Source: an uncultured Pelagibacteraceae bacterium (GTDB lineage Bacteria > Pseudomonadota > Alphaproteobacteria > Pelagibacterales > Pelagibacteraceae). Taken from it: a stretch of DNA of 64,000 bases. Made by a program: the position numbers and the translations under genes. Shown one piece after another: positions 54,286-63,485 of the stretch. The stretch lies in the NCBI GenBank assembly GCA_902579215.1, contig CACHGH010000003.1, positions 1-64,000 on the forward strand, read 5' to 3'. The notes under the pieces were generated by a model, which was given only the letters and a program-made list of their open reading frames with translations, had not been told where the DNA came from and searched no databases. How positions within the stretch are numbered: the first letter of the stretch is position 1; each line of letters opens with the position of its first letter.

Positions 54286-56379
54286 ATGGAAATAAAAAAA
54301 ATAACTAACAATATCTTAAGTTTTATAATTAAGCGATTTATCGAAATATTTGGATTTTGCGTATCTTTATTGGGTCTAGCATTACTGGCATCGTTATTAA
54401 CTTATTCACCTGAAGATCCAAATTTTATTTTTAGTGAGAATACTGAAATTAAAAATATTTTGGGATATAGAGGAAGTTTTGTATCAGATTTCTTTTTTCA
54501 ATCTATAGGTTTAATCTCTATAATCTTTGCTATTGGATTATTTTTTAATGGAATAATTATTTTATTATCAAAAAAAGTTTTTATATTTGTAGAAAACTTA
54601 TTTTATAGTATTTTATATTCAATTACTGGTTCATTATTTTTTTCAACTTACTACCAAAATTCTTTTTGGTTGTCTGTTAATGGCAATGGTGGATTCGTTG
54701 GCAATTTTTTAGAAAATACATTTTTTGCTTCCATAATTAATTTAAACAAAAATATTTCTTATTATATTTTAATAATAATAATAATTATATTATTTTTGAT
54801 CAGTATTAATTTTAAACCTAAGCTTTTTTTTAATTTATTAAAAACAATAATTAAATTTCCTTTCAGAAAGAAAGCTGAAAATTTAATTATTAAAGAAAAT
54901 GATTATGATTCAGAAAATTTTGATAATAAAAATGAAAATTTAGTTCAGGAAAATTTACCTTTTGTTAAAAAACAAACTGATACAAAAAACATAAAATCAA
55001 AATTTGTTCTTCCAAGTATTGATTTATTAAAAGCTCCTTTGAAAAAGGAAAGAAAAAAAATAAATGAAAAAAATAATATTGATTCTGATTTTTTAGAAAA
55101 AATTCTTTTAGATTTTGGTGTTGAAGGAAAAATTAAAAAGGTTAGTCATGGACCTGTTGTTACCTTAAATGAATTTGAGCCAGCAGCAGGTATTAAAGTT
55201 TCTAAAATAATCAATCTATCAGATGATATAGCTCGAAATACAAGTTCAGAGTCTGCACGAATTTCTACTATTCCTGGAAGAAGTACCATAGGAATAGAAC
55301 TACCAAACTCTTCAAGAGAAAATGTTTTTTTAAGTGAAATAATTTCTCATAGTGATTTTTCAAATAAAGAAATAAAACTTCCTATAGCTTTAGGAAAAAG
55401 TATATCTGGAGTTCCTATCACCGGTGATCTTGACTCAATGCCCCATTTACTTATCGCTGGAACAACTGGTTCTGGAAAATCTGTATGTATTAATACAATT
55501 ATCCTATCTCTTTTATATAGACATGGTCCTGATAAATGTAAGTTTATTTTAATTGATCCAAAAATGTTAGAACTTTCTACTTATGAAGGTATTCCTCATT
55601 TGTTGTGTCCAGTAATAACAGAGGCAAAAAAAGCTGCTTCAGTATTAGGTTGGGTAGTTAAAGAGATGGAAAGCAGATACAGGCTTATGACTCGAGAGGG
55701 AGTTAAAAATATCAACGGCTATAATTCAAAACATAAACTTGCAATGCCTTACATTGTTGTGATTGTGGATGAAATGTCAGATTTAATGTTGGTAGCAGGA
55801 AAGGAGATTGAAAATTATATACAAAAATTATCTCAAATGGCAAGAGCTGCAGGAATACATATTATCATGGCAACTCAAAGACCAAGCGTCGATGTAATAA
55901 CGGGAACTATAAAAGCTAATTTTCCAACAAGAATATCTTTTCAAGTAACTTCAAAAATAGATAGCAGGACAATATTAGGTGAACAAGGTGCTGAACAATT
56001 ACTAGGAAAGGGAGATATGCTTTATATGTCCTCAGCAAACAAAATAGTTAGAATACATGCGCCATTTGTCTCAGAAAACGAAATTGAAAAAATCAATAAT
56101 TTTCTACGTTCTCAAGCTGAACCTGATTATGTAGATGAAATATTAAATTTTGCAGATGAAAAAGAAAGTTCAGAAAGTATTTCTGGCGGTAATGATAAAG
56201 ATGAGCTTTACCAAGCAGCTTTAGATATAATTAAATCAGAAAGGAAGGCTTCAACATCTTTGTTACAAAGGAAATTGCAAATTGGTTATAATAGAGCTGC
56301 TAGAATAATTGACATGATGGAATTAGAGGGAGTTGTTAGTAAAGCAAATCATGTAGGCAAAAGAGATGTGCTTAAATGA
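54286..56379 (+). CDS. ftsK: DNA translocase FtsK (short form)
   Basis: Septal DNA pump that completes chromosome segregation. 697 residues: four N-terminal membrane helices (about 20-170), a short linker, then alpha-beta-gamma motor. Walker A is AGTTGSGKSV, Walker B IVVIVDEMSDLM, with MATQRPSVDVITGTIKANFP and SRTILGEQGAEQLLGKGDML; the gamma domain (ELYQAALDIIKSERKAS, IGYNRAARIIDMME) that reads KOPS is kept. The linker is far shorter than in E. coli, as expected in a streamlined genome. Overlaps lolA by 4 bases. Confidence 0.97.
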   Translation: MEIKKITNNILSFIIKRFIEIFGFCVSLLGLALLASLLTYSPEDPNFIFSENTEIKNILGYRGSFVSDFFFQSIGLISIIFAIGLFFNGIIILLSKKVFIFVENLFYSILYSITGSLFFSTYYQNSFWLSVNGNGGFVGNFLENTFFASIINLNKNISYYILIIIIIILFLISINFKPKLFFNLLKTIIKFPFRKKAENLIIKENDYDSENFDNKNENLVQENLPFVKKQTDTKNIKSKFVLPSIDLLKAPLKKERKKINEKNNIDSDFLEKILLDFGVEGKIKKVSHGPVVTLNEFEPAAGIKVSKIINLSDDIARNTSSESARISTIPGRSTIGIELPNSSRENVFLSEIISHSDFSNKEIKLPIALGKSISGVPITGDLDSMPHLLIAGTTGSGKSVCINTIILSLLYRHGPDKCKFILIDPKMLELSTYEGIPHLLCPVITEAKKAASVLGWVVKEMESRYRLMTREGVKNINGYNSKHKLAMPYIVVIVDEMSDLMLVAGKEIENYIQKLSQMARAAGIHIIMATQRPSVDVITGTIKANFPTRISFQVTSKIDSRTILGEQGAEQLLGKGDMLYMSSANKIVRIHAPFVSENEIEKINNFLRSQAEPDYVDEILNFADEKESSESISGGNDKDELYQAALDIIKSERKASTSLLQRKLQIGYNRAARIIDMMELEGVVSKANHVGKRDVLK

Positions 56380-56930
56380 GAAAAATAATTATTTTTTTTT
56401 TTATTTTTAATATTTATCCACACGCCTTTGCAAATTTAAAAGAGGATATAATTTTAAATTTAGAAAAAATAGAAAATTTTTCCTTTGATTTTGAGCAAAC
56501 AATAAACAAAAAAAAAGAAAAGGGAAATTGCATAGTCGATTATCCTAAAAAAATTTTTTGTATCTATAATAATATTAAAAAAAAAATTATGGTTTCTAAT
56601 GGTAAATCACTAGTAATAAAAAATGAACTCAGCAATCAATACTATGTTTATCCATTAAAAAAAACTCCACTTGAATTAATTTTAGATAAAAAATATTTAA
56701 TTAGTAAAATTAAAAAATTAAATAGTAGATTGGTTGATAACAGATATATAAAATTTACATTAGAATCTAAAGATCAAAAAATTAATATTTTCTTTGATAA
56801 AAAAACTTTAAATTTAGTTGGATGGCAAACAGAAGATATATATCAAAATTTGGTGATTACTTTTATTTCAAATATCAAAATAAATAAAAAAATTGATAAA
56901 AATATTTTTAAACTTCCAAGGGCAAATTAA
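56376..56930 (+). CDS. lolA: Outer-membrane lipoprotein carrier LolA-like
   Basis: Periplasmic chaperone that ferries lipoproteins from LolCDE to the outer membrane. 184 residues with a signal peptide (MRKIIIFFFIFNIYPHAFAN), then FSFDFEQTINKKKEKGNCIV and YPKKIFCIYNN, near the LolA pattern of F-x-Q and the Y-P-K-I motif. The two cysteines at about 43 and 53 are unusual. ftsK-lolA order is common in alphaproteobacteria. Translation is coupled to ftsK through an ATGA overlap. Confidence 0.85.
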   Translation: MRKIIIFFFIFNIYPHAFANLKEDIILNLEKIENFSFDFEQTINKKKEKGNCIVDYPKKIFCIYNNIKKKIMVSNGKSLVIKNELSNQYYVYPLKKTPLELILDKKYLISKIKKLNSRLVDNRYIKFTLESKDQKINIFFDKKTLNLVGWQTEDIYQNLVITFISNIKINKKIDKNIFKLPRAN

Positions 56931-57436
56931 GCTGATTTAATATTAACAATTTCTGAATTGTAGATCTTCATTCCTCTTGCCAAATAATTATTCAAGGCAT
57001 TTTTGTGGTCAAGAGAACATGTGTGTACCCAAGTTCTTTTTGTATTCTTTATAAATGATTTTTTGATTGCCTCACTCAGCATATATCCACCAATTCTTTT
57101 CCCCAAATATTCTTCTAAAATTCCAAAATACGCTATTTCTGCTTCATATATTTTGCAGTGATATATTATCTCAAAATAACCAACTACTTCCTCTTTATTT
57201 TTTAAAACATAAGTAAATAAATTAGGATTTGATACATATTTAATCCAATTTTTATCTGTCCAAGAAAGTCTATCAGTCCAGTTATGATTTTTACCTATTT
57301 GTTTATAAAAAAATTTATTTAATTGAAAATCATTAGAAGAAATTTTTTCCAATTTAAGATTAGAGTTCGGTTTTTTGACTTCAGATAACTCGTTTAATGA
57401 ATTTATTTCTAAGTAATTTCTAGTAATTTTTTCCAT
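56927..57436 (-). CDS. GNAT-family N-acetyltransferase
   Basis: 169-residue acetyltransferase. After about 60 residues the GNAT core shows GYFEIIYHCKIYEAEIAYFG, then ILEEYLGKRIGGYMLSEAI (acetyl-CoA pyrophosphate loop, G-K-R-I-G-G), and HTCSLDHKNALNNYLARGMKIY near the end. Substrate unknown. The ATG overlaps the stop of the HIT gene by 1 base, and the 3' end overlaps lolA by 4. Confidence 0.88.
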   Translation of the reverse strand: MEKITRNYLEINSLNELSEVKKPNSNLKLEKISSNDFQLNKFFYKQIGKNHNWTDRLSWTDKNWIKYVSNPNLFTYVLKNKEEVVGYFEIIYHCKIYEAEIAYFGILEEYLGKRIGGYMLSEAIKKSFIKNTKRTWVHTCSLDHKNALNNYLARGMKIYNSEIVNIKSA

Positions 57437-57801
57437 TATTGAACCATTTTACCAACTTTTTCCCCACCAAAAATATGAAAATGTAAATGAGGAACTTCTT
57501 GGCCTCCATGTTCGTTTAAATTCGAGATAGTTCTGTAACCTTTTCCTGTATCTAAAGAAATTCCAAGTTTTTTTGCAACTATAGATATGCCCTTTAATAA
57601 ACCAACAATTTCCTTTTCAGTTGCATTTGAATTGAAATCATCAAGATCAATATATTTACCTTTAGGAATAACTAAAGCATGAATTTTCTTTTGTGGGTTA
57701 ATATCATAAAATGACAAAACATATTCATCTTCATATATTTTATCACAAGGAATTTCACCTCTTAAAATTTTTGCAAAAATATTATTATCGTCGTAACTCA
57801 T
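57436..57801 (-). CDS. HIT-family nucleotide hydrolase (HinT-like)
   Basis: 121-residue histidine triad protein that hydrolyses AMP-lysine or related phosphoramidates. IFAKILRGEIPCDKIYEDE at the start, HALVIPKGKY and the triad VPHLHFHIFGG are complete. It follows hisE with a 4-base overlap, an arrangement common in alphaproteobacteria. Confidence 0.95.
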   Translation of the reverse strand: MSYDDNNIFAKILRGEIPCDKIYEDEYVLSFYDINPQKKIHALVIPKGKYIDLDDFNSNATEKEIVGLLKGISIVAKKLGISLDTGKGYRTISNLNEHGGQEVPHLHFHIFGGEKVGKMVQ

Positions 57802-58070
57802 TTTTTTCTTTTATCCAGTTCAGACATTACATCTTCAATTTTTATATTGTTGGCCTCAAGATACATTATTAAATGATAAAAAACATCTGCTGCTTCATGA
57901 GTTTTATTAACATCTTTCTCTACAGCATCTATCAGCTCATTAATTTCTTCTAAAACTTTTGCTTTACTAAGAGATTTGTCACTTAATAATTTATTTGTAT
58001 AGGATCCATCGATGGGATTATCTTTTCTATCTCTAGCAAGCTTTAATAGGCTTTCTAATGTACTAAGCAT
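57798..58070 (-). CDS. hisE: Phosphoribosyl-ATP pyrophosphatase
   Basis: Second step of histidine synthesis. 90 residues, all-helical. SLLKLARDRKDNPIDGSYTN, KVLEEINELIDAVEKDVN and HEAADVFYHLIMYLEAN carry the acidic metal-binding residues. It begins 1 base after hisF. The HisI cyclohydrolase is not fused and not in this window. Confidence 0.95.
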   Translation of the reverse strand: MLSTLESLLKLARDRKDNPIDGSYTNKLLSDKSLSKAKVLEEINELIDAVEKDVNKTHEAADVFYHLIMYLEANNIKIEDVMSELDKRKK

Positions 58071-58071
58071 A

Positions 58072-58827
58072 TTAAATCCTAACAGGTATTCCTTTTGAGT
58101 CCAAATATTCTTTGGCTTGTTTTACAGAATATTTTCCATAGTGAAATATAGATGCAGCTAAAACAGCACTAGCGTTACCAAGTTTTATTCCATCTACTAA
58201 ATGATCTAAATTACCAACACCTCCTGAAGCTATAACTGGAATATTTACCTTTGAAGATATTGTAGACATTAACTCAATATCATAACCTACTTGCGTTCCA
58301 TCTCTATCCATTGATGTAATTAATAATTCTCCTGCTCCATTTTCCTCCATTTTTTTTGCAAATTCTATTGCATCTATTCCAGTTTTATTTCTTCCTCCAT
58401 GAGTGAATATTTCCCATTTGTTGGCATTTTTTTTTGCATCAATTGCTACAACAATGCACTGTGATCCAAATTTTTTAGAACTATCATTTATTACTTTTGA
58501 ATTTTCTACAGCTGCTGTATTAATTGAAACTTTATCAGCACCACAGTTTAATAGCTTATAAATATCATCTACATTTCTAACACCTCCACCAACTGTTAAA
58601 GGTACAAAACATTTCTTAGAAGTTTTCTCAACTACATCATAAATAGTATCCCTATTCTCATTTGAAGCAGTAATGTCTAAAAAACAAATCTCATCTGCTC
58701 CACCATCACTATAAATTTTAGCTTGTTCAACTGGATCTCCAGCATCTTTTAAATCAACAAAATTAATCCCCTTAACAACACGACCATTTTTAACATCTAG
58801 ACAAGGTATAATTCTATTTTTAAGCAT
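58072..58827 (-). CDS. hisF: Imidazole glycerol phosphate synthase, cyclase subunit
   Basis: Uses ammonia from HisH to make imidazole glycerol phosphate and AICAR. 251-residue TIM barrel: [49 protein letters not shown] and [27 protein letters not shown]. The catalytic aspartates are present (CLDVKNG, MDRDGT). Overlaps hisA by 8 bases. Confidence 0.98.
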   Translation of the reverse strand: MLKNRIIPCLDVKNGRVVKGINFVDLKDAGDPVEQAKIYSDGGADEICFLDITASNENRDTIYDVVEKTSKKCFVPLTVGGGVRNVDDIYKLLNCGADKVSINTAAVENSKVINDSSKKFGSQCIVVAIDAKKNANKWEIFTHGGRNKTGIDAIEFAKKMEENGAGELLITSMDRDGTQVGYDIELMSTISSKVNIPVIASGGVGNLDHLVDGIKLGNASAVLAASIFHYGKYSVKQAKEYLDSKGIPVRI

Positions 58828-59545
58828 CTGTTTCTTTTGCTAGCTCCTCTAATTTAATATCACCATCGTATATAGCTTTGCCAACTATTATACCTCCAAT
58901 ATTTTTATTATTTAACTCTTTTGCTTTTTTAATATCATTTATTGATGATACACCACCTGATATAATTACTGGGCATTTTGATATATTAGCTACATTTTCA
59001 GTTTCTTCAAAATTTGGACTTTGCTTTGTCCCATCACGATTTATATCAGTATAAATTAATCTACTTACGCCAAAATCATTTATTTCTTTTAAATAATCTA
59101 AGGTTAATTTATTAGAATTTTCTTTCCATGCAGATATAGATAAATAACCATCTTTAGCATCTAAGCCTAAAGCAATCATCTTTGGAAATTTTTGACAAGC
59201 TTCTTTCAAAAATCTTTTTTCTTTTATTGCAGAGCTTCCTAGGATCACTTTTTCTACACCAACATCAATATACTTTTGAATACTTTCAAAGTTTCTAATT
59301 CCTCCACCTATCTCTATTTTAAAATTGAATTTACTTATTATTTTTTTAATAATTTCTAAGTTCACTGTTTCACCAGCTAAAGCTCCATCTAAATCAACAA
59401 TGTGTAAATTTTTAAATCCATGATCTTTAAATTTGTTAGCTTGATCGATTGGCGACAGTCTATATTCAATTTTATTATTAAAGTCTCCCTTTACTAACCT
59501 TACACATTTCTTATCTTTGATGTCTATTGCTGGGAATATTTTCAT
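58820..59545 (-). CDS. hisA: ProFAR isomerase
   Basis: Amadori isomerase of histidine synthesis, 241-residue half-barrel repeat protein related to His[53 protein letters not shown], and [12 protein letters not shown] with [11 protein letters not shown]; both catalytic aspartates are there. It overlaps hisF by 8 bases and the heparin-lyase-like gene by 4. Confidence 0.98.
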   Translation of the reverse strand: MKIFPAIDIKDKKCVRLVKGDFNNKIEYRLSPIDQANKFKDHGFKNLHIVDLDGALAGETVNLEIIKKIISKFNFKIEIGGGIRNFESIQKYIDVGVEKVILGSSAIKEKRFLKEACQKFPKMIALGLDAKDGYLSISAWKENSNKLTLDYLKEINDFGVSRLIYTDINRDGTKQSPNFEETENVANISKCPVIISGGVSSINDIKKAKELNNKNIGGIIVGKAIYDGDIKLEELAKETDA

Positions 59546-60282
59546 TTTTTCTTATTTTTTATTTTCAAGTTATTATAAGCAAAACTTGTTGTGCCTGTTT
59601 CACCTATTCTATAGATGCCGATTTTAATGTAGGGTTTGCTTGGACCATATGGACCATCTGTTTTTTTTTTAGATAATGGTACATCAATATGTTTAGCTAT
59701 CATTTCGTTATTTAAATAATAGAAAACAGATAAAGATTTTGTTTTTTTTTGATAATCAATACTTGCTTTAAAATTGTATTTTTTTCCAGGCATAAGATAA
59801 GCAGTTTTAATTTTTTTACATTTTTCTATCGAGCATTCACCCTTAGGAAACTTATATTTAATTTTCCAATCCATTCCTATGCCAATCCAACTTGGTGGTG
59901 CACCCTTGTTTCTTCCATCGTGTATTTGAAAAACTGTTGATCTGTATTGTGGTGCTCCTTTAATTAAAATATCTGTTTCAAATGTAGTTTTACCTTCGGG
60001 TAATCTATGAGTAATTTCTTGTCTACCAGAATAATTATATTTATATGTCGGTTTTTTATCTGTTGGACAACTACCAATATCTCCCTTGTCTAATTTGAAT
60101 ATAACACTTTCTAATTTAAATTCTTTTTTATTGAACTTTGTAATTGGTTTTCCATTAACTACTAAAGATTCTTTATCAACTATTCCACATGAAACTTTCC
60201 ATTTATTTTTTATTTCCCATTCATCAGAATTTGCTTGAGTAAAATAAATAAAAAAAGTAAGAAATATTATTATTATTTTCAT
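59542..60282 (-). CDS. Secreted heparin-lyase-like (polysaccharide lyase) protein inside the his operon
   Basis: About 246 residues from the ATG chosen here (MKIIIIFLTFFIYFTQANS, a signal peptide); an upstream ATG at 60306 overlaps hisH. The body looks like a jelly-roll lectin/lyase of the PF14099 type: EITHRLPEGKTTFETDI, STVFQIHDGRN, SWIGIGMDW and PYIKIGIYRIGETGTTSFAY. Such proteins cut or bind acidic polysaccharides in the periplasm. Its place between hisH and hisA, with a 1-base gap and a 4-base overlap, ties it to the his transcript, though no link to histidine is known. Three cysteines after residue 30 may form disulfides. Confidence 0.72.
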   Translation of the reverse strand: MKIIIIFLTFFIYFTQANSDEWEIKNKWKVSCGIVDKESLVVNGKPITKFNKKEFKLESVIFKLDKGDIGSCPTDKKPTYKYNYSGRQEITHRLPEGKTTFETDILIKGAPQYRSTVFQIHDGRNKGAPPSWIGIGMDWKIKYKFPKGECSIEKCKKIKTAYLMPGKKYNFKASIDYQKKTKSLSVFYYLNNEMIAKHIDVPLSKKKTDGPYGPSKPYIKIGIYRIGETGTTSFAYNNLKIKNKKK

Positions 60283-60283
60283 T

Positions 60284-60910
60284 TTATAATTTAATAAAAT
60301 TATCAATTATTTTTAGTCCAAGGCTGTCACTTTTTTCTGGATGAAATTGAGTTCCAAATATATTTTCTCTTTCGATAGAACAAACAATGTTTGATGAGTA
60401 GGTTGTTGTTGAGGAAACTAGATTTTTATCATTTGGTATAAACTCATAGCTATGAACAAAATACATATGTGAGTTATTTTTTATATCTTTTAATATTTTG
60501 CTGTCCTTAATGATATTTATTTGGTTCCATCCAATATGTGGAAGTTTATATTTTCCATTTTTATTATCTATTTTGGCAACTTTTCCTGATATCCATCCTA
60601 ATCCCTTTGTTTCTGTTTCTTCATAGCCTACATCTGCAAACATTTGTAATCCAACACAAATTCCAAGAAGAGGTTTCTTATTAGTTATTGCAAATTCATT
60701 TAAAGTATCCACTAAGCCATTGATATTATTTAATCCATCTACACAACGCTTAAACGAACCCTGTCCTGGCAAAACAACTTTATCGCTTGATTTAATTTTA
60801 TTTAGATCTGAAGTTACTTCTATTTTAACTTTATCTTTTGCAACTTCTTCAAAAGAATTTATCACAGAGCTTATGTTGCCCGATTTATAGTCAACAATTG
60901 TAAGATTCAT
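60284..60910 (-). CDS. hisH: Imidazole glycerol phosphate synthase, glutaminase subunit
   Basis: Glutamine amidotransferase of the HisHF complex, 208 residues. VDYKSGNISSVINSFEE, VLPGQGSFKRCVDGL, the catalytic cysteine in LLGICVGLQMFADVG, and the FHPEKSDSLGLKI end with its His-x-Glu pair are all intact. It starts 6 bases after hisB. Confidence 0.97.
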   Translation of the reverse strand: MNLTIVDYKSGNISSVINSFEEVAKDKVKIEVTSDLNKIKSSDKVVLPGQGSFKRCVDGLNNINGLVDTLNEFAITNKKPLLGICVGLQMFADVGYEETETKGLGWISGKVAKIDNKNGKYKLPHIGWNQINIIKDSKILKDIKNNSHMYFVHSYEFIPNDKNLVSSTTTYSSNIVCSIERENIFGTQFHPEKSDSLGLKIIDNFIKL

Positions 60911-60916
60911 TAAAAT

Positions 60917-61507
60917 TTATAAAGACCCTTTAGTAGATGGTATTACTTTTTTATTTCTTGGATCTATTTCCAATGCAGATCTTAAGGATCTTGCTAGTCC
61001 TTTAAAACAAGATTCAATTATGTGGTGGCTATTATCTCCATAAATATTTTCAACGTGCAATGTAATACCGGCTGATTGTGAAAATGCTTGAAACCATTCT
61101 TTAAATAATTCTGTATCCATTTCTCCAAGTTTTTCAACTTTTAGTTTAACATTCCAAATTAAATATGGTCGATTTGACATATCAATTGCTACTCTAGTTA
61201 ATGTTTCATCCATAGGTAATAAAGCGTGCGCATATCTTCTAATTCCAACAAAATTTTTTGAAGCTTTTTTTAAACACTCACCTATAGCAATACCAGTATC
61301 CTCAGTAGTATGATGAAGATCTATATGTGTATCTCCTTTTGCTTTGATATTCATGTCAATCGATGAATGTTTAGATAATTGTTCAAGCATATGATTTAAA
61401 AAACCTATGCCTGTATCAATCTTATACTTGCCTTTGCCATCAATATTAACCTCAACATTTATTGAAGTTTCTTTTGTTTTTCTAGATATTTTTGCTTTTC
61501 TCTTCAT
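60917..61507 (-). CDS. hisB: Imidazoleglycerol-phosphate dehydratase
   Basis: Manganese enzyme of histidine synthesis, 196 residues (monofunctional, no phosphatase domain). [44 protein letters not shown] and [18 protein letters not shown] hold the histidine and glutamate metal ligands. It is the first gene of hisBH-(lyase)-AFE and is divergent from hslV, with 92 bases between. Confidence 0.97.
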   Translation of the reverse strand: MKRKAKISRKTKETSINVEVNIDGKGKYKIDTGIGFLNHMLEQLSKHSSIDMNIKAKGDTHIDLHHTTEDTGIAIGECLKKASKNFVGIRRYAHALLPMDETLTRVAIDMSNRPYLIWNVKLKVEKLGEMDTELFKEWFQAFSQSAGITLHVENIYGDNSHHIIESCFKGLARSLRSALEIDPRNKKVIPSTKGSL

Positions 61508-61564
61508 AAAATTTTTATAGGTATATCCCCATTATTTCTTTATATCAATAATAGTAATCAAGGC

Positions 61565-61594
61565 CTTGAACTATTAAAAATAATATCCATTTAT
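61565..61594 (+). promoter_or_regulatory. Heat-shock (RpoH-like) promoter of hslVU
   Basis: CTTGAA at 61565-61570, 16 bases, then CCATTTAT at 61587-61594, close to the sigma-32 consensus CTTGAA and CCCCATnT. Transcription would begin near 61600, which is the hslV ATG itself. No ribosome binding site is present, so the message may be leaderless. hslUV is a heat-shock operon in many bacteria. A vegetative -35/-10 (TTGAAC, ATTTAT) overlaps it. Confidence 0.55.
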
Positions 61595-61599
61595 ATAGC

Positions 61600-62115
61600 A
61601 TGACAACGATAGTACTAGTTAGAAAAAATAATGAAGTTGTGGTGGCTAGTGATGGCCAAGTAAGTATGGGAAATACTGTAATTAAAAGCACAGCTAACAA
61701 AGTAAGAAAAATTGAGAAAAGAAATGTGATCGCAGGTTTTGCAGGTTCTACTGCAGATGCATTAACTTTATTTGAAAGATTAGAGTCTAAGTTGGAAAAA
61801 CATGCCGGAAATTTAACAAGAGCAGCCGTTGAACTAGCAAAAGATTGGAGAACTGACAAGTATCTAAGAAGATTAGAAGCTTTAATGGCTATAGGAGATA
61901 AAGAAAAAAGTTTTATTATATCTGGAACTGGCGATGTCTTAGAGCCAGAAGGAGATGTTATTGGTATAGGATCTGGAGGAAATTATGCACTAGCTTCGGC
62001 GAAGGTTTTGATGGATACAAATCTCTCAGCTGAAGAGATTGCTAAAAAAGCAATTCAAGTTGCAGCAGATATATGCGTTTTTACAAATAGTAATATTTCA
62101 ACAGAAAAAATTTAA
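61600..62115 (+). CDS. hslV: ATP-dependent protease subunit HslV
   Basis: Proteasome-like peptidase that forms the core of HslUV (ClpQY). 171 residues. The catalytic threonine follows the initiator Met: [20 protein letters not shown], with [11 protein letters not shown] and [20 protein letters not shown], and [13 protein letters not shown] late. The start is fixed by Thr at position 2. One-base overlap with hslU. Confidence 0.97.
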   Translation: MTTIVLVRKNNEVVVASDGQVSMGNTVIKSTANKVRKIEKRNVIAGFAGSTADALTLFERLESKLEKHAGNLTRAAVELAKDWRTDKYLRRLEALMAIGDKEKSFIISGTGDVLEPEGDVIGIGSGGNYALASAKVLMDTNLSAEEIAKKAIQVAADICVFTNSNISTEKI

Positions 62116-63485
62116 TGGAAAGCTCAAACGTTACAACACTTATTAAAAAAGATTCTAATAAAGATAAAAATGAAAGCTTTATAAGCTCTCTTTCACCTAG
62201 AGAAATTGTTTCTGAATTAGATAGATTTGTTGTTGGTCAAAACAAAGCTAAAAGAGCAGTCGCTATAGCTTTAAGAAATAGATGGAGAAGACAAGCTCTT
62301 AAAGATGAAATGAAAGATGAAGTTTTGCCAAAAAATATTTTAATGATTGGACCAACTGGAGTTGGAAAAACAGAAATTTCAAGAAGATTATCAAAGCTAG
62401 CTGAAGCACCTTTTGTTAAAGTTGAAGCAACAAGATTTACTGAAGTTGGTTATGTTGGAAGAGATGTTGAGCAGATAGTCAGGGATTTGCTTGAAATAGC
62501 AATCGCAATGGAAAAAGTTAAAAAAAGAAAAGAGGTTTATGCTCAGGCTCAAAAACAAGCAGAAGAAAAAGTATTAGACGCTATCGTTGGTAATAAAGCA
62601 ACTGTAGCGACAAGAGAAAGTTTTAGAAAAAGATTAAGAAGTGGTGATTTAGACGATAATGAAATAGAAATTGCTGTAAATGAAAGTAATGCAATGCCTT
62701 CTTTTGAAATTCCAGGAATGCCAGGAGCAAATGTTGGTATGATAAACATTGGTGAAATGCTCGGTAAATCTATGGGCAACAAACCAAAAAAGAAAAAAAT
62801 GTCTGTAAAAGAGTCTCATGAAATATTAATTAATGAAGAATCTGACAAATTAATAGAACAAGATAAAATAATTAAATCAGCAAAAAATTCTACAGAAAAT
62901 AATGGTATTGTTTTTTTAGATGAAATCGACAAAATTTCAGGAAGAACTGATCGTGTTGGAGGTGATGTTTCAAGAGAAGGTGTACAAAGAGATTTATTAC
63001 CATTAATTGAAGGTACTACAGTCAGTACAAAGTATGGCCCAATTAAAACTGACCATATATTATTTATTGCTTCAGGAGCTTTCCAACTTGCTAAACCATC
63101 TGATCTTTTACCTGAACTTCAAGGAAGATTACCTATCAGGGTAGAACTAGATGCTTTAACGAGTGATGACTTTAAAAGAATTCTTAAAGAACCTGATAAT
63201 AGTTTAATAAAACAGTACAAAGCATTATTAAAAACAGAGAATGTAGATCTTGAATTTTCTGATGATGGTATTGATACAATAGCTAATCTTGCAACAGAAG
63301 TTAACTCGACAGTAGAAAATATAGGAGCAAGAAGATTACACACTATTATTGAAAGAGTCTTAGATGAAATAAGCTTTACGGCTACTGACAAATCTGGGGA
63401 AAAGATTGTTATAAATTCTGATTATGTAAAGAAAAACCTTGGTGAATTAGTGAAAGATACTGATCTATCTAAGTTTATTCTATAA
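62115..63485 (+). CDS. hslU: ATP-dependent protease ATPase subunit HslU
   Basis: AAA+ unfoldase that feeds HslV. 456 residues. [20 protein letters not shown] at the N terminus, Walker [16 protein letters not shown], the pore motif region [13 protein letters not shown], Walker [32 protein letters not shown], and the C-terminal [18 protein letters not shown]. The C-terminal end SKFIL is the part that docks into HslV. The intermediate I domain (about 150-260) is present. Confidence 0.98.
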   Translation: MESSNVTTLIKKDSNKDKNESFISSLSPREIVSELDRFVVGQNKAKRAVAIALRNRWRRQALKDEMKDEVLPKNILMIGPTGVGKTEISRRLSKLAEAPFVKVEATRFTEVGYVGRDVEQIVRDLLEIAIAMEKVKKRKEVYAQAQKQAEEKVLDAIVGNKATVATRESFRKRLRSGDLDDNEIEIAVNESNAMPSFEIPGMPGANVGMINIGEMLGKSMGNKPKKKKMSVKESHEILINEESDKLIEQDKIIKSAKNSTENNGIVFLDEIDKISGRTDRVGGDVSREGVQRDLLPLIEGTTVSTKYGPIKTDHILFIASGAFQLAKPSDLLPELQGRLPIRVELDALTSDDFKRILKEPDNSLIKQYKALLKTENVDLEFSDDGIDTIANLATEVNSTVENIGARRLHTIIERVLDEISFTATDKSGEKIVINSDYVKKNLGELVKDTDLSKFIL

